Positions 47,155-57,479 of a stretch of 64,000 nucleotides of DNA are shown one piece after another. Source of the DNA: Streptomyces durocortorensis (lineage in GTDB: Bacteria > Actinomycetota > Actinomycetes > Streptomycetales > Streptomycetaceae); assembly GCF_031760065.1 (NCBI RefSeq), contig NZ_CP134500.1:558001-622000 (forward strand). Reading direction: 5' to 3'. The position numbers and the translations under genes were made by a program. The notes below the pieces were generated by a model. The model saw nothing but the letters and a program-made list of their open reading frames with translations, did not search any database and had not been told where the DNA came from. Within the stretch, counting starts at the first letter, position 1. Every line of letters starts with the position of its first letter.

Positions 47155-48645
47155 TCACAGCCGCTGGGCTAGCCGGTGGTAGGCCTGGTTCCAGCGCAGA
47201 CGGTCCGCGAAGTCATGGGCCGTCGTGGTGTCGTCGATCATCACCAGCTCAGTACCGGCCATCTGCGCGAAGTCACGCAGCACGTCCGACCCCACCGCGG
47301 TGAGGACCGTGTGGTGCGGGCCGCCGGCCATCAGCCAGCACTCGGCCGCTGTGGACAGCGAGGGCCGAGGCTCCCACACCGCCCGAGCCACCGGCAGGCA
47401 CGGCAGCGGCTCATCCGGCAACACAACATCAATGTCGTTGGCCACGAGCCGGAAACGGTCGCCCATGTCGGCCAGACCGATCACCGTGGCGGGGCCGGCG
47501 GCGGCGTCGAACACCAGGCGCACGGGGTCCTCACGCCCTCCGATCGACAGGGGGTGGATCTCACAGGACGGCTGGGCGTCAGCGATCGAGGGACACACCT
47601 CCAGCATGTGCGCACCGAGGGTCCTGGGCGTGCCGGGCCCGAAGTGGTACGTGTAATCCTCCATGAACGAAGCCCGCGGGCCCATGGCCTTCGCGGCGGC
47701 GAGCAGTGCGGAGGTCTTCCAGTCGCCCTCGCCGCCGAAGCCGTAACCGTCGGCCATGAGGCGCTGGACGGCCAGGCCGGGCAGCTGCCGCAGTCCGCCG
47801 AGGTCCTCGAAGTTGGTGGTGAAGGCGCCGAAGTCGCCCCGGACGAGGAAGCGACGCAGGCCGGCCTCGATGGCGGCCGCGTAGCGCAGTGAGGAGTGAC
47901 GATCGCCGTTTCGCATCAACTCCGGTGCGAGATTGTAGAGTTCGGAGTACTCGTCGACGAGATCGTCGATCTCGCCGACGGTCACGGCGTCGACGAGTTC
48001 AACAAGATCGTTGACGCCGTAGGTGTTGACGCTGACGCCGAACCGGAGCTCCGCCTCCACCTTGTCGCCCTCGGTCACGGCAACGTCGCGCATGTTGTCG
48101 CCGAAGCGCGCCAGGCGGAGATTGCGCATGCGGTGGAAGCCGATGGCCGCCCGGCCCCAGTCATCGACCCGCCTGACCACCACCGGATCGGATACATGAC
48201 CCACCACGGTCTTGCGGGCCACCCCGATGCGGGTCTGTATGTAGCCGAACTCACGGTCGCCGTGGGCGGCCTGGTTGAGGTTCATGAAGTCCATGTCGAT
48301 GGACGACCACGGCAGTTCCCGGTTGAGCTGGGTGTGCAGGTGCAGCAGTGGCTTGCGCAACGCGTCGAGCCCGGAGATCCACATCTTCGCGGGAGAGAAG
48401 GTGTGCATCCACGCGATCACCCCGACACAGGCCGGGTCGGTGTTGGCGGCCTCCAGTGTCCGCCTGATGGCGGAGGCCTCGGTCAGCACCGGCTTTCCCA
48501 CGATGTCGGCGCCGATCCGTCCGGAAGCGGCCAGCATCTCCTGGATCCTGGCCGACTGCTCCGCGACCTGGTTCAGGGTCTCGGCACCGTACAGATGCTG
48601 ACTTCCCGTCAGGAACCAGATCTGCGGCTGGGTTGTGGTGTTCAT
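47155..48645 (-). CDS. araA: L-arabinose isomerase
   Basis: Interconverts L-arabinose and L-ribulose; Mn2+-dependent, hexameric in relatives. 496 residues, standard length. Recognisable blocks are the start [13 protein letters not shown], the substrate region [36 protein letters not shown], the metal-binding [12 protein letters not shown] and the FMEDYTYHF segment. It is the last gene of araBDA, 19 nt after araD, and is followed by a strong terminator. Confidence 0.95.
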   Translation of the reverse strand: MNTTTQPQIWFLTGSQHLYGAETLNQVAEQSARIQEMLAASGRIGADIVGKPVLTEASAIRRTLEAANTDPACVGVIAWMHTFSPAKMWISGLDALRKPLLHLHTQLNRELPWSSIDMDFMNLNQAAHGDREFGYIQTRIGVARKTVVGHVSDPVVVRRVDDWGRAAIGFHRMRNLRLARFGDNMRDVAVTEGDKVEAELRFGVSVNTYGVNDLVELVDAVTVGEIDDLVDEYSELYNLAPELMRNGDRHSSLRYAAAIEAGLRRFLVRGDFGAFTTNFEDLGGLRQLPGLAVQRLMADGYGFGGEGDWKTSALLAAAKAMGPRASFMEDYTYHFGPGTPRTLGAHMLEVCPSIADAQPSCEIHPLSIGGREDPVRLVFDAAAGPATVIGLADMGDRFRLVANDIDVVLPDEPLPCLPVARAVWEPRPSLSTAAECWLMAGGPHHTVLTAVGSDVLRDFAQMAGTELVMIDDTTTAHDFADRLRWNQAYHRLAQRL

Positions 48646-48664
48646 CGGTCTTCCCCTCGTGGGA

Positions 48665-49330
48665 TCACTGGCCGTAGACGTTCTGGTAGCGCTCGTAGAG
48701 CCGGTCCACGGCGGCCGCGTCGATGGCGTCCGGGGTACCTAGCTGGTGGGCGAAATGGACGGTGCGGGCCACGTCCTCGACCATGACGGCCGCCTTCACG
48801 GCCGAACGCGCGTCGCGGCCGACGGTGAAGGGGCCGTGGCTGCGCATGAGGACGGCGGGCGAGCGGCTGTCACGGAGCGTGTCCACGATGCCGCGTCCGA
48901 TGGAGTCGTCGCCGATGAGCGCGAAGGGGCCGACCGGGATCTCGCCGCCGAACTCGTCGGCGATCATGGTCAGGACACACGGGATGGGTTCGCCACGCGC
49001 GGCCCAGGCGGTGGCGTAGGGCGAGTGCGTGTGAACCACGCCGCCGACCTCGGGCATGTGCCGGTAGACGTAGGCGTGGGCGGCGGTGTCCGAGGACGGC
49101 GCCAGCTCGCCTTCCACCAGGTTGCCGTGCAGGTCGGTCACGACCATGGTGTCCGGGCTCAGGTCGTCGTAGGACACGCCGGAGGGCTTGATGACCATGA
49201 GATCCTCCCCCGGAACGCGGGCCGAGACGTTTCCGGCGGTCCAGATCACCAGCCCGTATCGCGTCAGTTCGCGGTGCAGGTCAGCGACGATCTGCCGGAG
49301 GTGCTTCACGCTGTCGACGGCGCCCATCAT
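48665..49330 (-). CDS. araD: L-ribulose-5-phosphate 4-epimerase
   Basis: Converts L-ribulose 5-phosphate into D-xylulose 5-phosphate for the pentose phosphate pathway. 221 residues of the class II aldolase fold: [26 protein letters not shown], zinc ligands in [11 protein letters not shown] and a third His in [10 protein letters not shown]. The C-terminal [10 protein letters not shown] is the hallmark of true AraD. The ATG overlaps the araB stop (ATGA); a second in-frame ATG follows directly. Confidence 0.95.
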   Translation of the reverse strand: MMGAVDSVKHLRQIVADLHRELTRYGLVIWTAGNVSARVPGEDLMVIKPSGVSYDDLSPDTMVVTDLHGNLVEGELAPSSDTAAHAYVYRHMPEVGGVVHTHSPYATAWAARGEPIPCVLTMIADEFGGEIPVGPFALIGDDSIGRGIVDTLRDSRSPAVLMRSHGPFTVGRDARSAVKAAVMVEDVARTVHFAHQLGTPDAIDAAAVDRLYERYQNVYGQ

Positions 49331-51003
49331 TTCTCCTTCGGTTCGATGGCGGAGCGGCGCATGGCCCGCAGTCTGCGCATGACGTCACTGCCGCCCCGGC
49401 CGAAGTGGTCGTGCAGGGCGACGTACTCGGCGAAGAGCCGGTCGTAGGCGGCGGCTTCCTCGGGGCGAGGCCGGTAGACGGCTCGGTCGACCGAGCCCAT
49501 GGCGGCAGCGGCAGCTCGGACATCGCGGTGCGCGCCCGCGGCCACCGCCGCATGGAGCGCCGACCCGAGGGCCGGCCCCTGGGCGGAGCGGATGATCGAC
49601 AGCGGCATGCCGAGGACGTCGGAGTAGAGCTGCATCAGGAACGGGTTGCGCACCAGGCCGCCGGCGATGATGAGTTCGTTGACGGGTACGCCCGCGATGG
49701 TGAAGGTCTCCACGATCGTGCGCGTGCCGAACGCGGTGGCCTCGAGCAGAGCACGGTAGACGTCCTCGGGCCGGGTGGAGAGGGTCTGCCCCAGAACCAT
49801 TCCCGACAGCTCGTGGTCGACCAGCACCGAGCGATTGCCGCTGTGCCAGTCGAGGGCGATCAGACCGTGCTCACCGACCTTCTGGTTCGCGGCCAGTTCG
49901 GTGAGCAGTTCATGGACGGACAGGCCGCGTTCCCGAGCCTGTACGTGGTAGCCCTCGGGGACCTGGTGGTCGACGTACCAGGCGAAGATGTCCCCCACAC
50001 CGCTCTGCCCGGCCTCGTAACCCCACAGCCCGCCGACGATGCCGCCGTCGACCACGCCGCACATGCCGGGGACCTCGCGCAAGGTGTCGCCGTTGAGGAC
50101 GTGGCAGGTGGATGTGCCCATGATCGCGACCAGCTGACCGGGCTCCACGGCCCCGGCCGCCGGGGCGGTGACATGTGCGTCGACGTTTCCGACGGCGACC
50201 GCGATGCCCTCCGGCAGCCCGGTCCAGGCCGCGGCCTCGGCGCTCAGACCGCCGGCCCGGTCGCCGAGCCGACCGATGGGCTGATCCAGCTTCTCCGTCA
50301 CGAAGTCGGCGAAGGCGGGGTTCAGTTCGGCGAGGAAGTCCGCGGCGGGGTACTCGCCGTCCTGGCGGATCCCCTTGTAACCGGCACTACAGGCATTGCG
50401 CACGTACGCCCCGGTGAGCCGCCAGACGATCCAGTCGGCGGCCTCCACCCACCGGTCCATGGCGGCGTACACCTCGGGCGCCTCCTCCAGCATCTGCAGC
50501 GCCTTGGCGAACTCCCACTCCGAGGAGATCAGTCCTCCGTACCGCGGCAGCCACTTCTCCCCGCGCGCCCGCGCCAGGGCATTGATCCGGTCGGCCTGCG
50601 GCTGGGCGGCGTGGTGGCGCCAGAGCTTGACGTACGCGTGCGGATTCCCGGCGAGTTCAGGCAGGTCGCACAGCGGGGTTCCGTCCCCGGTGGTCGGCAC
50701 CATCGTGCAGGCGGTGAAGTCGGTCCCGATCCCGATCACACGAGCTGGATCGACCCCGGCGTCCGCGATCGCGGTCGGTACGGCGATCCGCAGAACGTCG
50801 AGATAGTCCTCGGGAACCTGCAACGCCCAGTCAGCCGGCAAGCTGAGGCCCGTCGCGGGCAGGGACCGGTCGATGACGCCGTGACGGTAGGCATGGACAC
50901 CAGTGCCCAGCTCGGCACCGTCCCGGACCCGCACCACCACGGCGCGTCCGGACAGCGTGCCGTAGTCGACACCGACTACGAGGGAGTCAGGTTCGTCGGC
51001 CAT
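49327..51003 (-). CDS. araB: L-ribulokinase
   Basis: Phosphorylates L-ribulose with ATP. 558 residues of the FGGY fold: SLVVGVDYGTLSGRAVVVRV at the start, GIGTDFTACTMVP in domain I, GTSTCHVLNG, and ELIIAGGLVRNPFLMQLYSD in the ATP domain. The length and the GTDFTACT motif separate it from xylulokinases. It is the first gene of araBDA. An operator lies 39-52 bp upstream. Confidence 0.94.
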   Translation of the reverse strand: MADEPDSLVVGVDYGTLSGRAVVVRVRDGAELGTGVHAYRHGVIDRSLPATGLSLPADWALQVPEDYLDVLRIAVPTAIADAGVDPARVIGIGTDFTACTMVPTTGDGTPLCDLPELAGNPHAYVKLWRHHAAQPQADRINALARARGEKWLPRYGGLISSEWEFAKALQMLEEAPEVYAAMDRWVEAADWIVWRLTGAYVRNACSAGYKGIRQDGEYPAADFLAELNPAFADFVTEKLDQPIGRLGDRAGGLSAEAAAWTGLPEGIAVAVGNVDAHVTAPAAGAVEPGQLVAIMGTSTCHVLNGDTLREVPGMCGVVDGGIVGGLWGYEAGQSGVGDIFAWYVDHQVPEGYHVQARERGLSVHELLTELAANQKVGEHGLIALDWHSGNRSVLVDHELSGMVLGQTLSTRPEDVYRALLEATAFGTRTIVETFTIAGVPVNELIIAGGLVRNPFLMQLYSDVLGMPLSIIRSAQGPALGSALHAAVAAGAHRDVRAAAAAMGSVDRAVYRPRPEEAAAYDRLFAEYVALHDHFGRGGSDVMRRLRAMRRSAIEPKEK

Positions 51004-51041
51004 GAAGCCACCTTTGATCGTTCGCCGAAGGACACTCGAAG

Positions 51042-51055
51042 TGTTATCGCTAACA
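51042..51055. promoter_or_regulatory. LacI-type operator (araBDA)
   Basis: TGTTATCGCTAACA, perfect 5-bp arms, just upstream of araB. A weaker palindrome (TGAGCGTGCTCA, 51099-51110) lies nearer the regulator gene's 3' end. Confidence 0.65.
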
Positions 51056-51155
51056 ATCTGACCGTCAAGACATCTACTGACAGGAAAGTCTCAGCATGTG
51101 AGCGTGCTCAGGTAGGGCTCAGGTACGGATGCGGGGGATCGGCCGAGGGCGTGGC

Positions 51156-52181
51156 TCAGCCGCGCGGAACCGCGACGCTCTCCCGCGGAATGAGCGTGGG
51201 GTTGAGTGTGCGCAGCGAAGGCCCCGACTCTCCCTCGATCCGGGCCAGCAGAAGACCGAGGGTCTCGGTGGCCACCCCGTCGAAGTCCGGACGCACCGTG
51301 GTCAACGGGGGCGAGAAGAACTCGGCCTCGGGCACGTCGTCGAAGCCGACGATGCTCACGTCACCCGGGACGCAACGACCCCGCTCGGCCATCGCACGGA
51401 TGGCACCGAGGGCCAGATGGTCGTTGGCCGCGAACACCGCGGTCACATCCGGCATGCGGGCCAGCATCTGACCCGCGCGGTAGCCGGAGGACGCGCTCCA
51501 GTCCGCGGAACTGACGGGTGGGATCTCCGCACCGGCCTCCCGCAGAGCACGCTGCCATCCGCGCACCCGGCCCGCGGCGTCGAACCAGTCCGGCGGACCC
51601 GAGATGTGCCACACGGTCTGGTGCCCCGCGTCCAGCAGGTGCCGGGTGGCGGCGAAGGCTCCCGCCTCCTGGTCGACCGTGACCAGCGCTCCGCCCCGGT
51701 CGGGGTCCCCGTCGACGGCCACGAGCGGGACATCGGCCGGAATCTCCGCCAGCGCCTCGTCGGCGGACGCGGTGGGAGCGATGACCACAATGCCGGCGAC
51801 CCGCTGGTCGCGGTGGTGTTCCACCGCCGCGGCGATGGAGGAGCGGTCAAGGACGCGCACCCGTCGCACGCTCACCGCGAAGCCCTGGGCCGCGGCGGCC
51901 AGCTCGAAGGCGGCCAGCATCGAGGTGGGCCCGTACAGGGTCGAGTTCTGCGCCACCACGCCGATCTGCTGGGACCGGCCGGTCACCAGGGTGCGCGCGG
52001 CGCGGTTGGGCCGGTATCCCAGCTCAGTGATCGCGGCACGCACTCTCAGCCGCGTCTGCTCCCGGACGTTGGGGTGCCCGTTGAGGACGCGGGAGACCGT
52101 CTGGTGGGAGACCCCGGCAAGCCGCGCCACATCCGTCATCGCCGGTTCGCGTACCCGGGCAGCCGCCGAGGCGTCCTCCAC
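51156..52181 (-). CDS. LacI-family transcriptional repressor of the arabinose block
   Basis: 341 residues from GTG 52181, chosen for the AGGAG 7 nt upstream; ATG 52139 is an alternative. The N-terminal helix-turn-helix reads TDVARLAGVSHQTVSRVLNG, followed by the hinge helix YRPNRAARTLVTGRS. The sugar-binding periplasmic-like domain spans 70-335. It is placed beside araB and divergent from the ytf operon, with operators of the expected AGCG/CGCT type in front of each. The ligand is probably L-arabinose or a derivative. Confidence 0.85.
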   Translation of the reverse strand: MEDASAAARVREPAMTDVARLAGVSHQTVSRVLNGHPNVREQTRLRVRAAITELGYRPNRAARTLVTGRSQQIGVVAQNSTLYGPTSMLAAFELAAAAQGFAVSVRRVRVLDRSSIAAAVEHHRDQRVAGIVVIAPTASADEALAEIPADVPLVAVDGDPDRGGALVTVDQEAGAFAATRHLLDAGHQTVWHISGPPDWFDAAGRVRGWQRALREAGAEIPPVSSADWSASSGYRAGQMLARMPDVTAVFAANDHLALGAIRAMAERGRCVPGDVSIVGFDDVPEAEFFSPPLTTVRPDFDGVATETLGLLLARIEGESGPSLRTLNPTLIPRESVAVPRG

Positions 52182-52357
52182 CTGTATCTCCTGACTCCGC
52201 CGTTTCCGCCTGCCCGACACCTGTGAGGGACCACGCAGGGACGCGCCACCTTGAACCTTAACCAGGCTGGGGGCCGACAGCCAGCGCCCCCTCCCCGCGT
52301 CCGCCGGAATCCGGATGCGAGGCGCTCCGAGCCTTTTGACCCTCAGGAGCGCTGAAC

Positions 52358-52371
52358 AATGAGCGTTAACA
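52358..52371. promoter_or_regulatory. LacI-type operator (regulator gene)
   Basis: AATGAGCGTTAACA, 10 of 14 match, 177 bp upstream of the repressor start; probably autoregulation. The 52182-52523 intergenic interval contains this and the next operator. Confidence 0.45.
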
Positions 52372-52437
52372 TACACCACCTCCCCAATCCATCTCAGGCG
52401 CGGAAGATCGCGGTGTTCGAGGGGTTGACGGGGCATA

Positions 52438-52451
52438 TGTGAGCGCTCACT
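52438..52451. promoter_or_regulatory. LacI-type operator (ytfQRT-yjfF)
   Basis: TGTGAGCGCTCACT, containing a 12-bp perfect palindrome (GTGAGCGCTCAC), 73 bp upstream of the binding-protein start. A TTGACG hexamer at 52425-52430 may be its -35 element, so repressor binding would cover the promoter. Confidence 0.6.
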
Positions 52452-52523
52452 CTGATGCACCAGTGACTGCGGTCACACAAAGCTCGCCACCCTGAGTGGG
52501 CACAGTTGAGCACGGAGGAAGCA

Positions 52524-53498
52524 GTGTTGAAGAAGATCGCCACAGGCGTCAGCGTTCTGCTGCTCGCCACACTGACGGCGTGTGGCTCGGGCAGCACCTC
52601 GGGCAAGGACGGTGAAAGCGGCGCGGACGGCAAGATCACCATGGGCTTCGCGCAGGTCGGCGCTGAGAGCGGCTGGCGTACGGCCAACACCAAGTCCGTC
52701 CAGCAGTCCGCGAAGACCGCGGGCGTCGAGCTGAAGTTCTCCGACGCTCAGCAGAAGCAGGAGAACCAGATCAAGGCCATCCGCTCCTACATCCAGCAGA
52801 AGGTCGATGTGATCGCCTTCAGCCCGGTGGTGGAGACCGGCTGGGACGCGGTGCTACTGGAGGCCAAGCGGGCCCGCATCCCCGTGATCCTGACCGACCG
52901 CGCGGTCGACTCCGACGACGACACCCTGTACGAGACGTTCCTCGGCTCCGACTTCGTCGAGGAGGGCGAGAAGGCGGGCGAGTGGCTCGTCGAGAACACC
53001 AAAGGCCCCGTCAACGTGGTGGAACTGCAGGGCACCACCGGCGCCGCGCCCGCCATCGACCGCAAGAAGGGCTTCGAGGAGAAGATCGCCGTACGCCCCG
53101 ACATCAAGATCAGGGCTTCCCAGAGCGGTGACTTCACCCGCTCCGGCGGCAAGCAGGTCATGGAGGCCTTCCTGCGCTCCAACCCCGACGTCGACGTCGT
53201 CTACGCCCACAACGACGACATGGGCCTGGGTGCCATCGAAGCCATCAAGGCCGCCGGCAAGAAGCCCGGCCAGGACATCAAGATCATCACTGTTGACGCC
53301 GTCAAGGACGGTATGCAGGCGTTGGCCGACGGGGAGATCAACTACATCGTCGAATGCAATCCGCTCCTCGGCGACCAGCTCATGGACCTCGCCAAGAAGG
53401 TCGTGGACGGCGAGAAGGTCCCCAAGCGGGTGGTCACCGAGGAGACCACCTTCACGCCCGAGCAGGCGAAGAAGGCCCTGCCCGACCGGCAGTACTGA
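52524..53498 (+). CDS. ytfQ: sugar-binding lipoprotein, YtfQ family
   Basis: 324 residues from GTG 52524, five bases after GGAGG. Signal peptide with lipobox LATLTACGS. The binding-protein fold is of the YtfQ branch: ITMGFAQVGAESGWRTANTK, DVIAFSPVVETGWDAVLLEA, VILTDRAVD. E. coli YtfQ binds galactofuranose; related streptomycete systems may take furanose forms of arabinose. The operon context with araBDA favours an arabinose-type ligand. Confidence 0.88.
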   Translation: MLKKIATGVSVLLLATLTACGSGSTSGKDGESGADGKITMGFAQVGAESGWRTANTKSVQQSAKTAGVELKFSDAQQKQENQIKAIRSYIQQKVDVIAFSPVVETGWDAVLLEAKRARIPVILTDRAVDSDDDTLYETFLGSDFVEEGEKAGEWLVENTKGPVNVVELQGTTGAAPAIDRKKGFEEKIAVRPDIKIRASQSGDFTRSGGKQVMEAFLRSNPDVDVVYAHNDDMGLGAIEAIKAAGKKPGQDIKIITVDAVKDGMQALADGEINYIVECNPLLGDQLMDLAKKVVDGEKVPKRVVTEETTFTPEQAKKALPDRQY

Positions 53499-53574
53499 TC
53501 CAGGAGCGCCGGTTCCTGCCTTCGCGCACCTCGTGGCGGTGGCAGGGACCGTACCCACGACGAAAGCATGGGTC

Positions 53575-55125
53575 ATGACCGATTCCTCAGCGCTCACCGG
53601 CGCCCCGGTGGTCGAGATGCGCGACATCAGCGTCGAGTTCCCCGGCGTCAAGGCTCTCTCGGGCGTCGACTTCCGCCTGCTCCCCGGTGAAGTACACGCT
53701 CTGATGGGCGAGAACGGGGCAGGCAAGTCCACCCTCATCAAGGCACTCACCGGCGTACACCCTCCGACAACAGGCGTCATCCACCTGCATGGCGAACCGG
53801 TCGCCTTCAACACGCCCGGTCAAGCTCAGGAAGCCGGGATCAGCACCGTTTACCAGGAGGTCAATCTCCTGCCCAACCTCTCGGTGGCGGAGAACATCCT
53901 GCTGGGCCGCGAGCCACGCCGACTGGGACACATCGACGGACGGACCATGCGTGCGCGGGCGAGGGAACTGCTCACCCGCGTCGGCCTGTCCATCGACCCC
54001 GCCTCTCGTCTGAGCTCCCACCCGATCGCTGTGCAGCAACTCGTGGCGATCGCAAGGGCACTCGTCGTGGACGCACGCGTCCTGGTTCTGGACGAGCCCA
54101 CCTCCAGCCTTGACGCCGACGAGGTCGCCGAGCTCTTCCGCATCGTGCGCGTGCTGCGCGACGACGGAGTCGCCATCCTGTTCGTCTCCCACTTCCTCGA
54201 CCAGGTCTACGAGATCGCCGACCGCATGACCGTCCTGCGAAACGGCTCACTCGTCGGCGAATACCTGCCTTCCGAGATGAACCACATCGAACTCGTCGCA
54301 GCGATGCTCGGGCGCGAACTGGGAGTGCTGGAGGAGGTGCAACGGCGCTCGGAGGCTCGGGCTCCCGGTACCGCGCCGCTGCTCAGCGCCGTCGCCCTGG
54401 GCCGCACCGGAGCGATCGCACCCGTCGACCTGGAGATCCATGCCGGGGAGGTCGTCGGTCTGGCCGGTCTGCTCGGCTCGGGCCGCACGGAACTGGCTCG
54501 TGTGCTCTTCGGCGCGGACCGCGCGCATACCGGAACTCTCACGATCAACGGCAGTGAACGCCGCCCCCGCGGCCCCCGGGCGATGATCGCCCAGGGCGTG
54601 GCTTTCTGCTCCGAAGACCGCAAGGCCGAGGGAGTCTTCGCCGATCTCAGTGTCCGCGACAACCTCGTGCTCGCCCTGCAGGCCGCCCGGGGGTGGGCAC
54701 GCCCCATCCCGCGCCGCGCCTCCGACGCTCTGGTGAAGGACTACATAGCGAAGCTGGACATCCGCCCTGCCGACCCCGGCGCCATCATGAGCACCCTTTC
54801 CGGCGGAAACCAGCAGAAGGTGCTGCTCGCACGCTGGCTGGTCACCCGGCCCCGGCTGCTCATCCTCGACGAACCCACCCGGGGCATCGACGTCGGCGCC
54901 AAGGCGCACATCCAGAAGGTCGTGGCCGATCTCGCGGCGGAGGGAATGGCGGTGCTGTTCATCTCCGCCGAACTGGAGGAAGTGGTACGCGTGTCCGACC
55001 GGGTCGTCGTCCTGCGCGATCGCCACAAAGTGGCCGAACTGACCGGGCGGGACGTCTCGGTGGACAAGATCATGTCTGTTATCGCCGCTCCGGGCGACAA
55101 CGACACCGCGGCGGTGGCCTCATGA
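53575..55125 (+). CDS. ytfR: sugar ABC transporter ATPase, YtfR family
   Basis: 516 residues from ATG 53575. Two ATPase domains are present: Walker [11 protein letters not shown] and Walker B VLVLDEPTSSL in the first. The second has a degenerate P-loop (GLLGSGRTELARV), signature [11 protein letters not shown] and [15 protein letters not shown]. The first signature region reads SSHPIAVQQLVAIARAL. The ribosome site is weak, so a slightly earlier start is possible. It lies 76 nt after ytfQ and overlaps the next permease (ATGA). Confidence 0.9.
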   Translation: MTDSSALTGAPVVEMRDISVEFPGVKALSGVDFRLLPGEVHALMGENGAGKSTLIKALTGVHPPTTGVIHLHGEPVAFNTPGQAQEAGISTVYQEVNLLPNLSVAENILLGREPRRLGHIDGRTMRARARELLTRVGLSIDPASRLSSHPIAVQQLVAIARALVVDARVLVLDEPTSSLDADEVAELFRIVRVLRDDGVAILFVSHFLDQVYEIADRMTVLRNGSLVGEYLPSEMNHIELVAAMLGRELGVLEEVQRRSEARAPGTAPLLSAVALGRTGAIAPVDLEIHAGEVVGLAGLLGSGRTELARVLFGADRAHTGTLTINGSERRPRGPRAMIAQGVAFCSEDRKAEGVFADLSVRDNLVLALQAARGWARPIPRRASDALVKDYIAKLDIRPADPGAIMSTLSGGNQQKVLLARWLVTRPRLLILDEPTRGIDVGAKAHIQKVVADLAAEGMAVLFISAELEEVVRVSDRVVVLRDRHKVAELTGRDVSVDKIMSVIAAPGDNDTAAVAS

Positions 55126-56129
55126 CGCGCTCGCGGCTGCTGTGGCCGCTCGTCGCCCTCGCCGCGCTGGTCGTCCTCAACATCGCCTTCGAGCCCTCCT
55201 TCGTGGAACTCCGGATCCAGGACGGGCACCTCTTCGGCAGCCTCGTCGACATTCTCCGCAACGGAGCGCCGACGCTCCTGATCGCCGTCGGCATGACCCT
55301 GGTCATCGCCACCCGCGGCATCGATCTGTCCGTGGGAGCCGTCGCCGCCATCGCCGGCGCGATCGCCTGCACCTCCATATCCGGCGGCGGGGACGCGGCG
55401 ACCGCGGTCCTGCTGGCTCTGAGCGTGTGCATCCTGCTCGGGCTGTGGAACGGCTTCCTGGTCTCCGTCCTCGGAATCCAGCCGATCATCGCCACCCTGG
55501 TTCTGATGACGGCGGGTCGTGGTGGCGCCATGCTGCTCACCGAGGGCCAGATCATCACCGTCAAGGATCCGCTGTACCGGCAGATCGGCTCAGGCTTCCT
55601 CATCCTGCCGATCGCGATCCTGATCAGCCTCGCCGTCCTGACGGCAGTCGCCCTCATCACCCGCCGAACAGCTTTGGGCATGCTTATCGAAGCCGTGGGG
55701 ATCAATCCCACGGCAGGCGAGCTCGCGGGCGTACGCTCACGCACGATCATCTGGACGGTCTACGTCTTCGCCGGCCTGTGCGCGGGTGTCGCGGGCCTGA
55801 TGATCAGTTCCAACGTGAACGCCGCCGACGCCAACAGCGCCGGTCTGTGGATCGAGATGGACGCCATCCTCGCTGTCGTCATCGGAGGCACCTCGCTGGC
55901 CGGGGGCCGGTACTCCCTCGCCGGGACCATGGTGGGCGCGCTGGTGATCCAGACGCTGACCACCACCGTCTACACCATCGGCGTCCCGACCAACGTCACT
56001 CTGGTCTTCAAGGCCGTCGTGGTGATCGCCGTCTGCCTGCTCCAGTCTCCCCGCACGACGAAGACGCTCCGCGCCCGCCGCAAGACCGCAGCTCCTACGC
56101 CCCGCTCCCAGGAGGTGGCCGCCGGATGA
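55122..56129 (+). CDS. ytfT: sugar ABC transporter permease, YtfT family
   Basis: 335 residues, 8-10 membrane helices. It has the typical permease blocks IAVGMTLVIATRGIDLSVGA (about 58) and MDAILAVVIGGTSLAGGRYS (about 245). Coupled by ATGA overlaps to both neighbours. It forms a heterodimeric channel with YjfF. Confidence 0.9.
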   Translation: MTRSRLLWPLVALAALVVLNIAFEPSFVELRIQDGHLFGSLVDILRNGAPTLLIAVGMTLVIATRGIDLSVGAVAAIAGAIACTSISGGGDAATAVLLALSVCILLGLWNGFLVSVLGIQPIIATLVLMTAGRGGAMLLTEGQIITVKDPLYRQIGSGFLILPIAILISLAVLTAVALITRRTALGMLIEAVGINPTAGELAGVRSRTIIWTVYVFAGLCAGVAGLMISSNVNAADANSAGLWIEMDAILAVVIGGTSLAGGRYSLAGTMVGALVIQTLTTTVYTIGVPTNVTLVFKAVVVIAVCLLQSPRTTKTLRARRKTAAPTPRSQEVAAG

Positions 56130-57103
56130 GCGCCTTGGCTCTTTCCTCCGCACGCTTTCCCCAGCGTTTCCTGCCCGTGGTCGCCACCTTCGCGGTGTTC
56201 ACGGTCACCTTCGGGGCCGGGTCGGTCCGCTACGAGAACTTCGCGTCGGGGCAGGTGGTCGCGAACCTGTTCGTCGACAACTCCTTCCTCATCGTCCTCG
56301 CGGTGGGCATGACCTTCGTCATCCTGACCGGCGGCATCGATCTCTCGGTCGGCGCGGTCGCCGCCCTCTCGACCATGATCGCCGCGGCCACCCTCAACGC
56401 GGGCTGGCCTCCGCTGCTCTCGATCATCACTGTCCTCGGATCGGGCGCCACCCTGGGCCTGCTCATGGGCCTGGTCATCCACCACTTCGAAGTCCAGCCC
56501 TTCATCGTCACCCTTGCAGGCATGTTCCTGGCCCGCGGGCTGTGCTTCCTCATCAGTGTCGAATCGGTCTCCATCACCGAACCCTCCTTCCGCGAGTTCG
56601 CGGGCGGGGCCATCACGTTGCCGGGTGACATCACCCTGACCTACAGCGTCGTGATCGCTCTGGCCGTGGTCCTGGCCGCCCTGTACGTCCTGCACCTGAC
56701 GCGCTTCGGCCGGACCGTGTACGCGGTGGGCGGCAGTGAGTCCTCGGCCCGCCTGATGGGCCTGGCCACCAGCCGGGCCAAGGTCGGCGTCTATGTGGTG
56801 AGCGGCTTCTGCGCCGCGCTGGGCGGCCTGCTCTTCAGCCTCTACATGCTCTCCGGCTATGGTCTGCACGCCGTCGGCATGGAACTCGACGTCATCGCCG
56901 CTGTCGTCATCGGAGGAACCCTCCTGGCAGGCGGGACCGGATACCTGGTGGGTTCAGTGGTGGGGGTGCTGGTCCTCGGCACCGTGCAGTCGTTGATCTC
57001 CTTCGAGGGCACCCTCAGTTCCTGGTGGACGAAGATCGTCATCGGCGCTCTCCTGCTCGCCTTCATCGTGCTCCAGCGTCTGATCGTCCGCCGGCAGGCC
57101 TGA
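56126..57103 (+). CDS. yjfF: sugar ABC transporter permease, YjfF family
   Basis: 325 residues, 8-10 helices. Blocks are LAVGMTFVILTGGIDLSVGA (about 58), [20 protein letters not shown] and DVIAAVVIGGTLLAGGTGYL. It starts within the ytfT stop (ATGA) after GGAGGTGG. Last gene of the ytfQRT-yjfF operon. No clear terminator hairpin is seen after it. Confidence 0.9.
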   Translation: MSALALSSARFPQRFLPVVATFAVFTVTFGAGSVRYENFASGQVVANLFVDNSFLIVLAVGMTFVILTGGIDLSVGAVAALSTMIAAATLNAGWPPLLSIITVLGSGATLGLLMGLVIHHFEVQPFIVTLAGMFLARGLCFLISVESVSITEPSFREFAGGAITLPGDITLTYSVVIALAVVLAALYVLHLTRFGRTVYAVGGSESSARLMGLATSRAKVGVYVVSGFCAALGGLLFSLYMLSGYGLHAVGMELDVIAAVVIGGTLLAGGTGYLVGSVVGVLVLGTVQSLISFEGTLSSWWTKIVIGALLLAFIVLQRLIVRRQA

Positions 57104-57479
57104 GCGTCACCAACGATGGCCGTGGGCCCAGAGGAGCGACTGGTGGCAGCACCCGGCCCGGTCGGCGGAAGACTCCTTCCCCCAGAACCGGCGCGGCGGC
57201 CCAAGGCCGAAGAGAGCGACCGCCGCTCCTCGTCCCGGCGCCGAGGTGCTACAGGGTGCCCCGTCCGCTCGGGCCCTCCGCGCGGTTCGCCTGCTCCAGA
57301 CATCGACGAAGCTCCGGCGGACGGGCCTGTGCCGAGAACACCCCCGTCCCCGCGCGTTCAGACGTGCGACGTGCGGCTGGACGGATCGGTCGAGGGCGGG
57401 CGAGCACGTACGCGAAGCTCCCGGCGGCAGAAGGCTCAACCACGCCTGACGGTCCCGAGTCCGCGGCTACCTCGCCGCC
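57104..57479. other. gene-free stretch
   Basis: I see no gene, repeat or strong hairpin between yjfF and the PaaK-like remnant. Confidence 0.4.

Noticed and set aside
53128..53574. 149-codon N-terminal extension of ytfR
   Set aside because: It overlaps the ytfQ gene in another frame and is Ser/Arg/Pro-rich shadow sequence; the family starts at about 53575.
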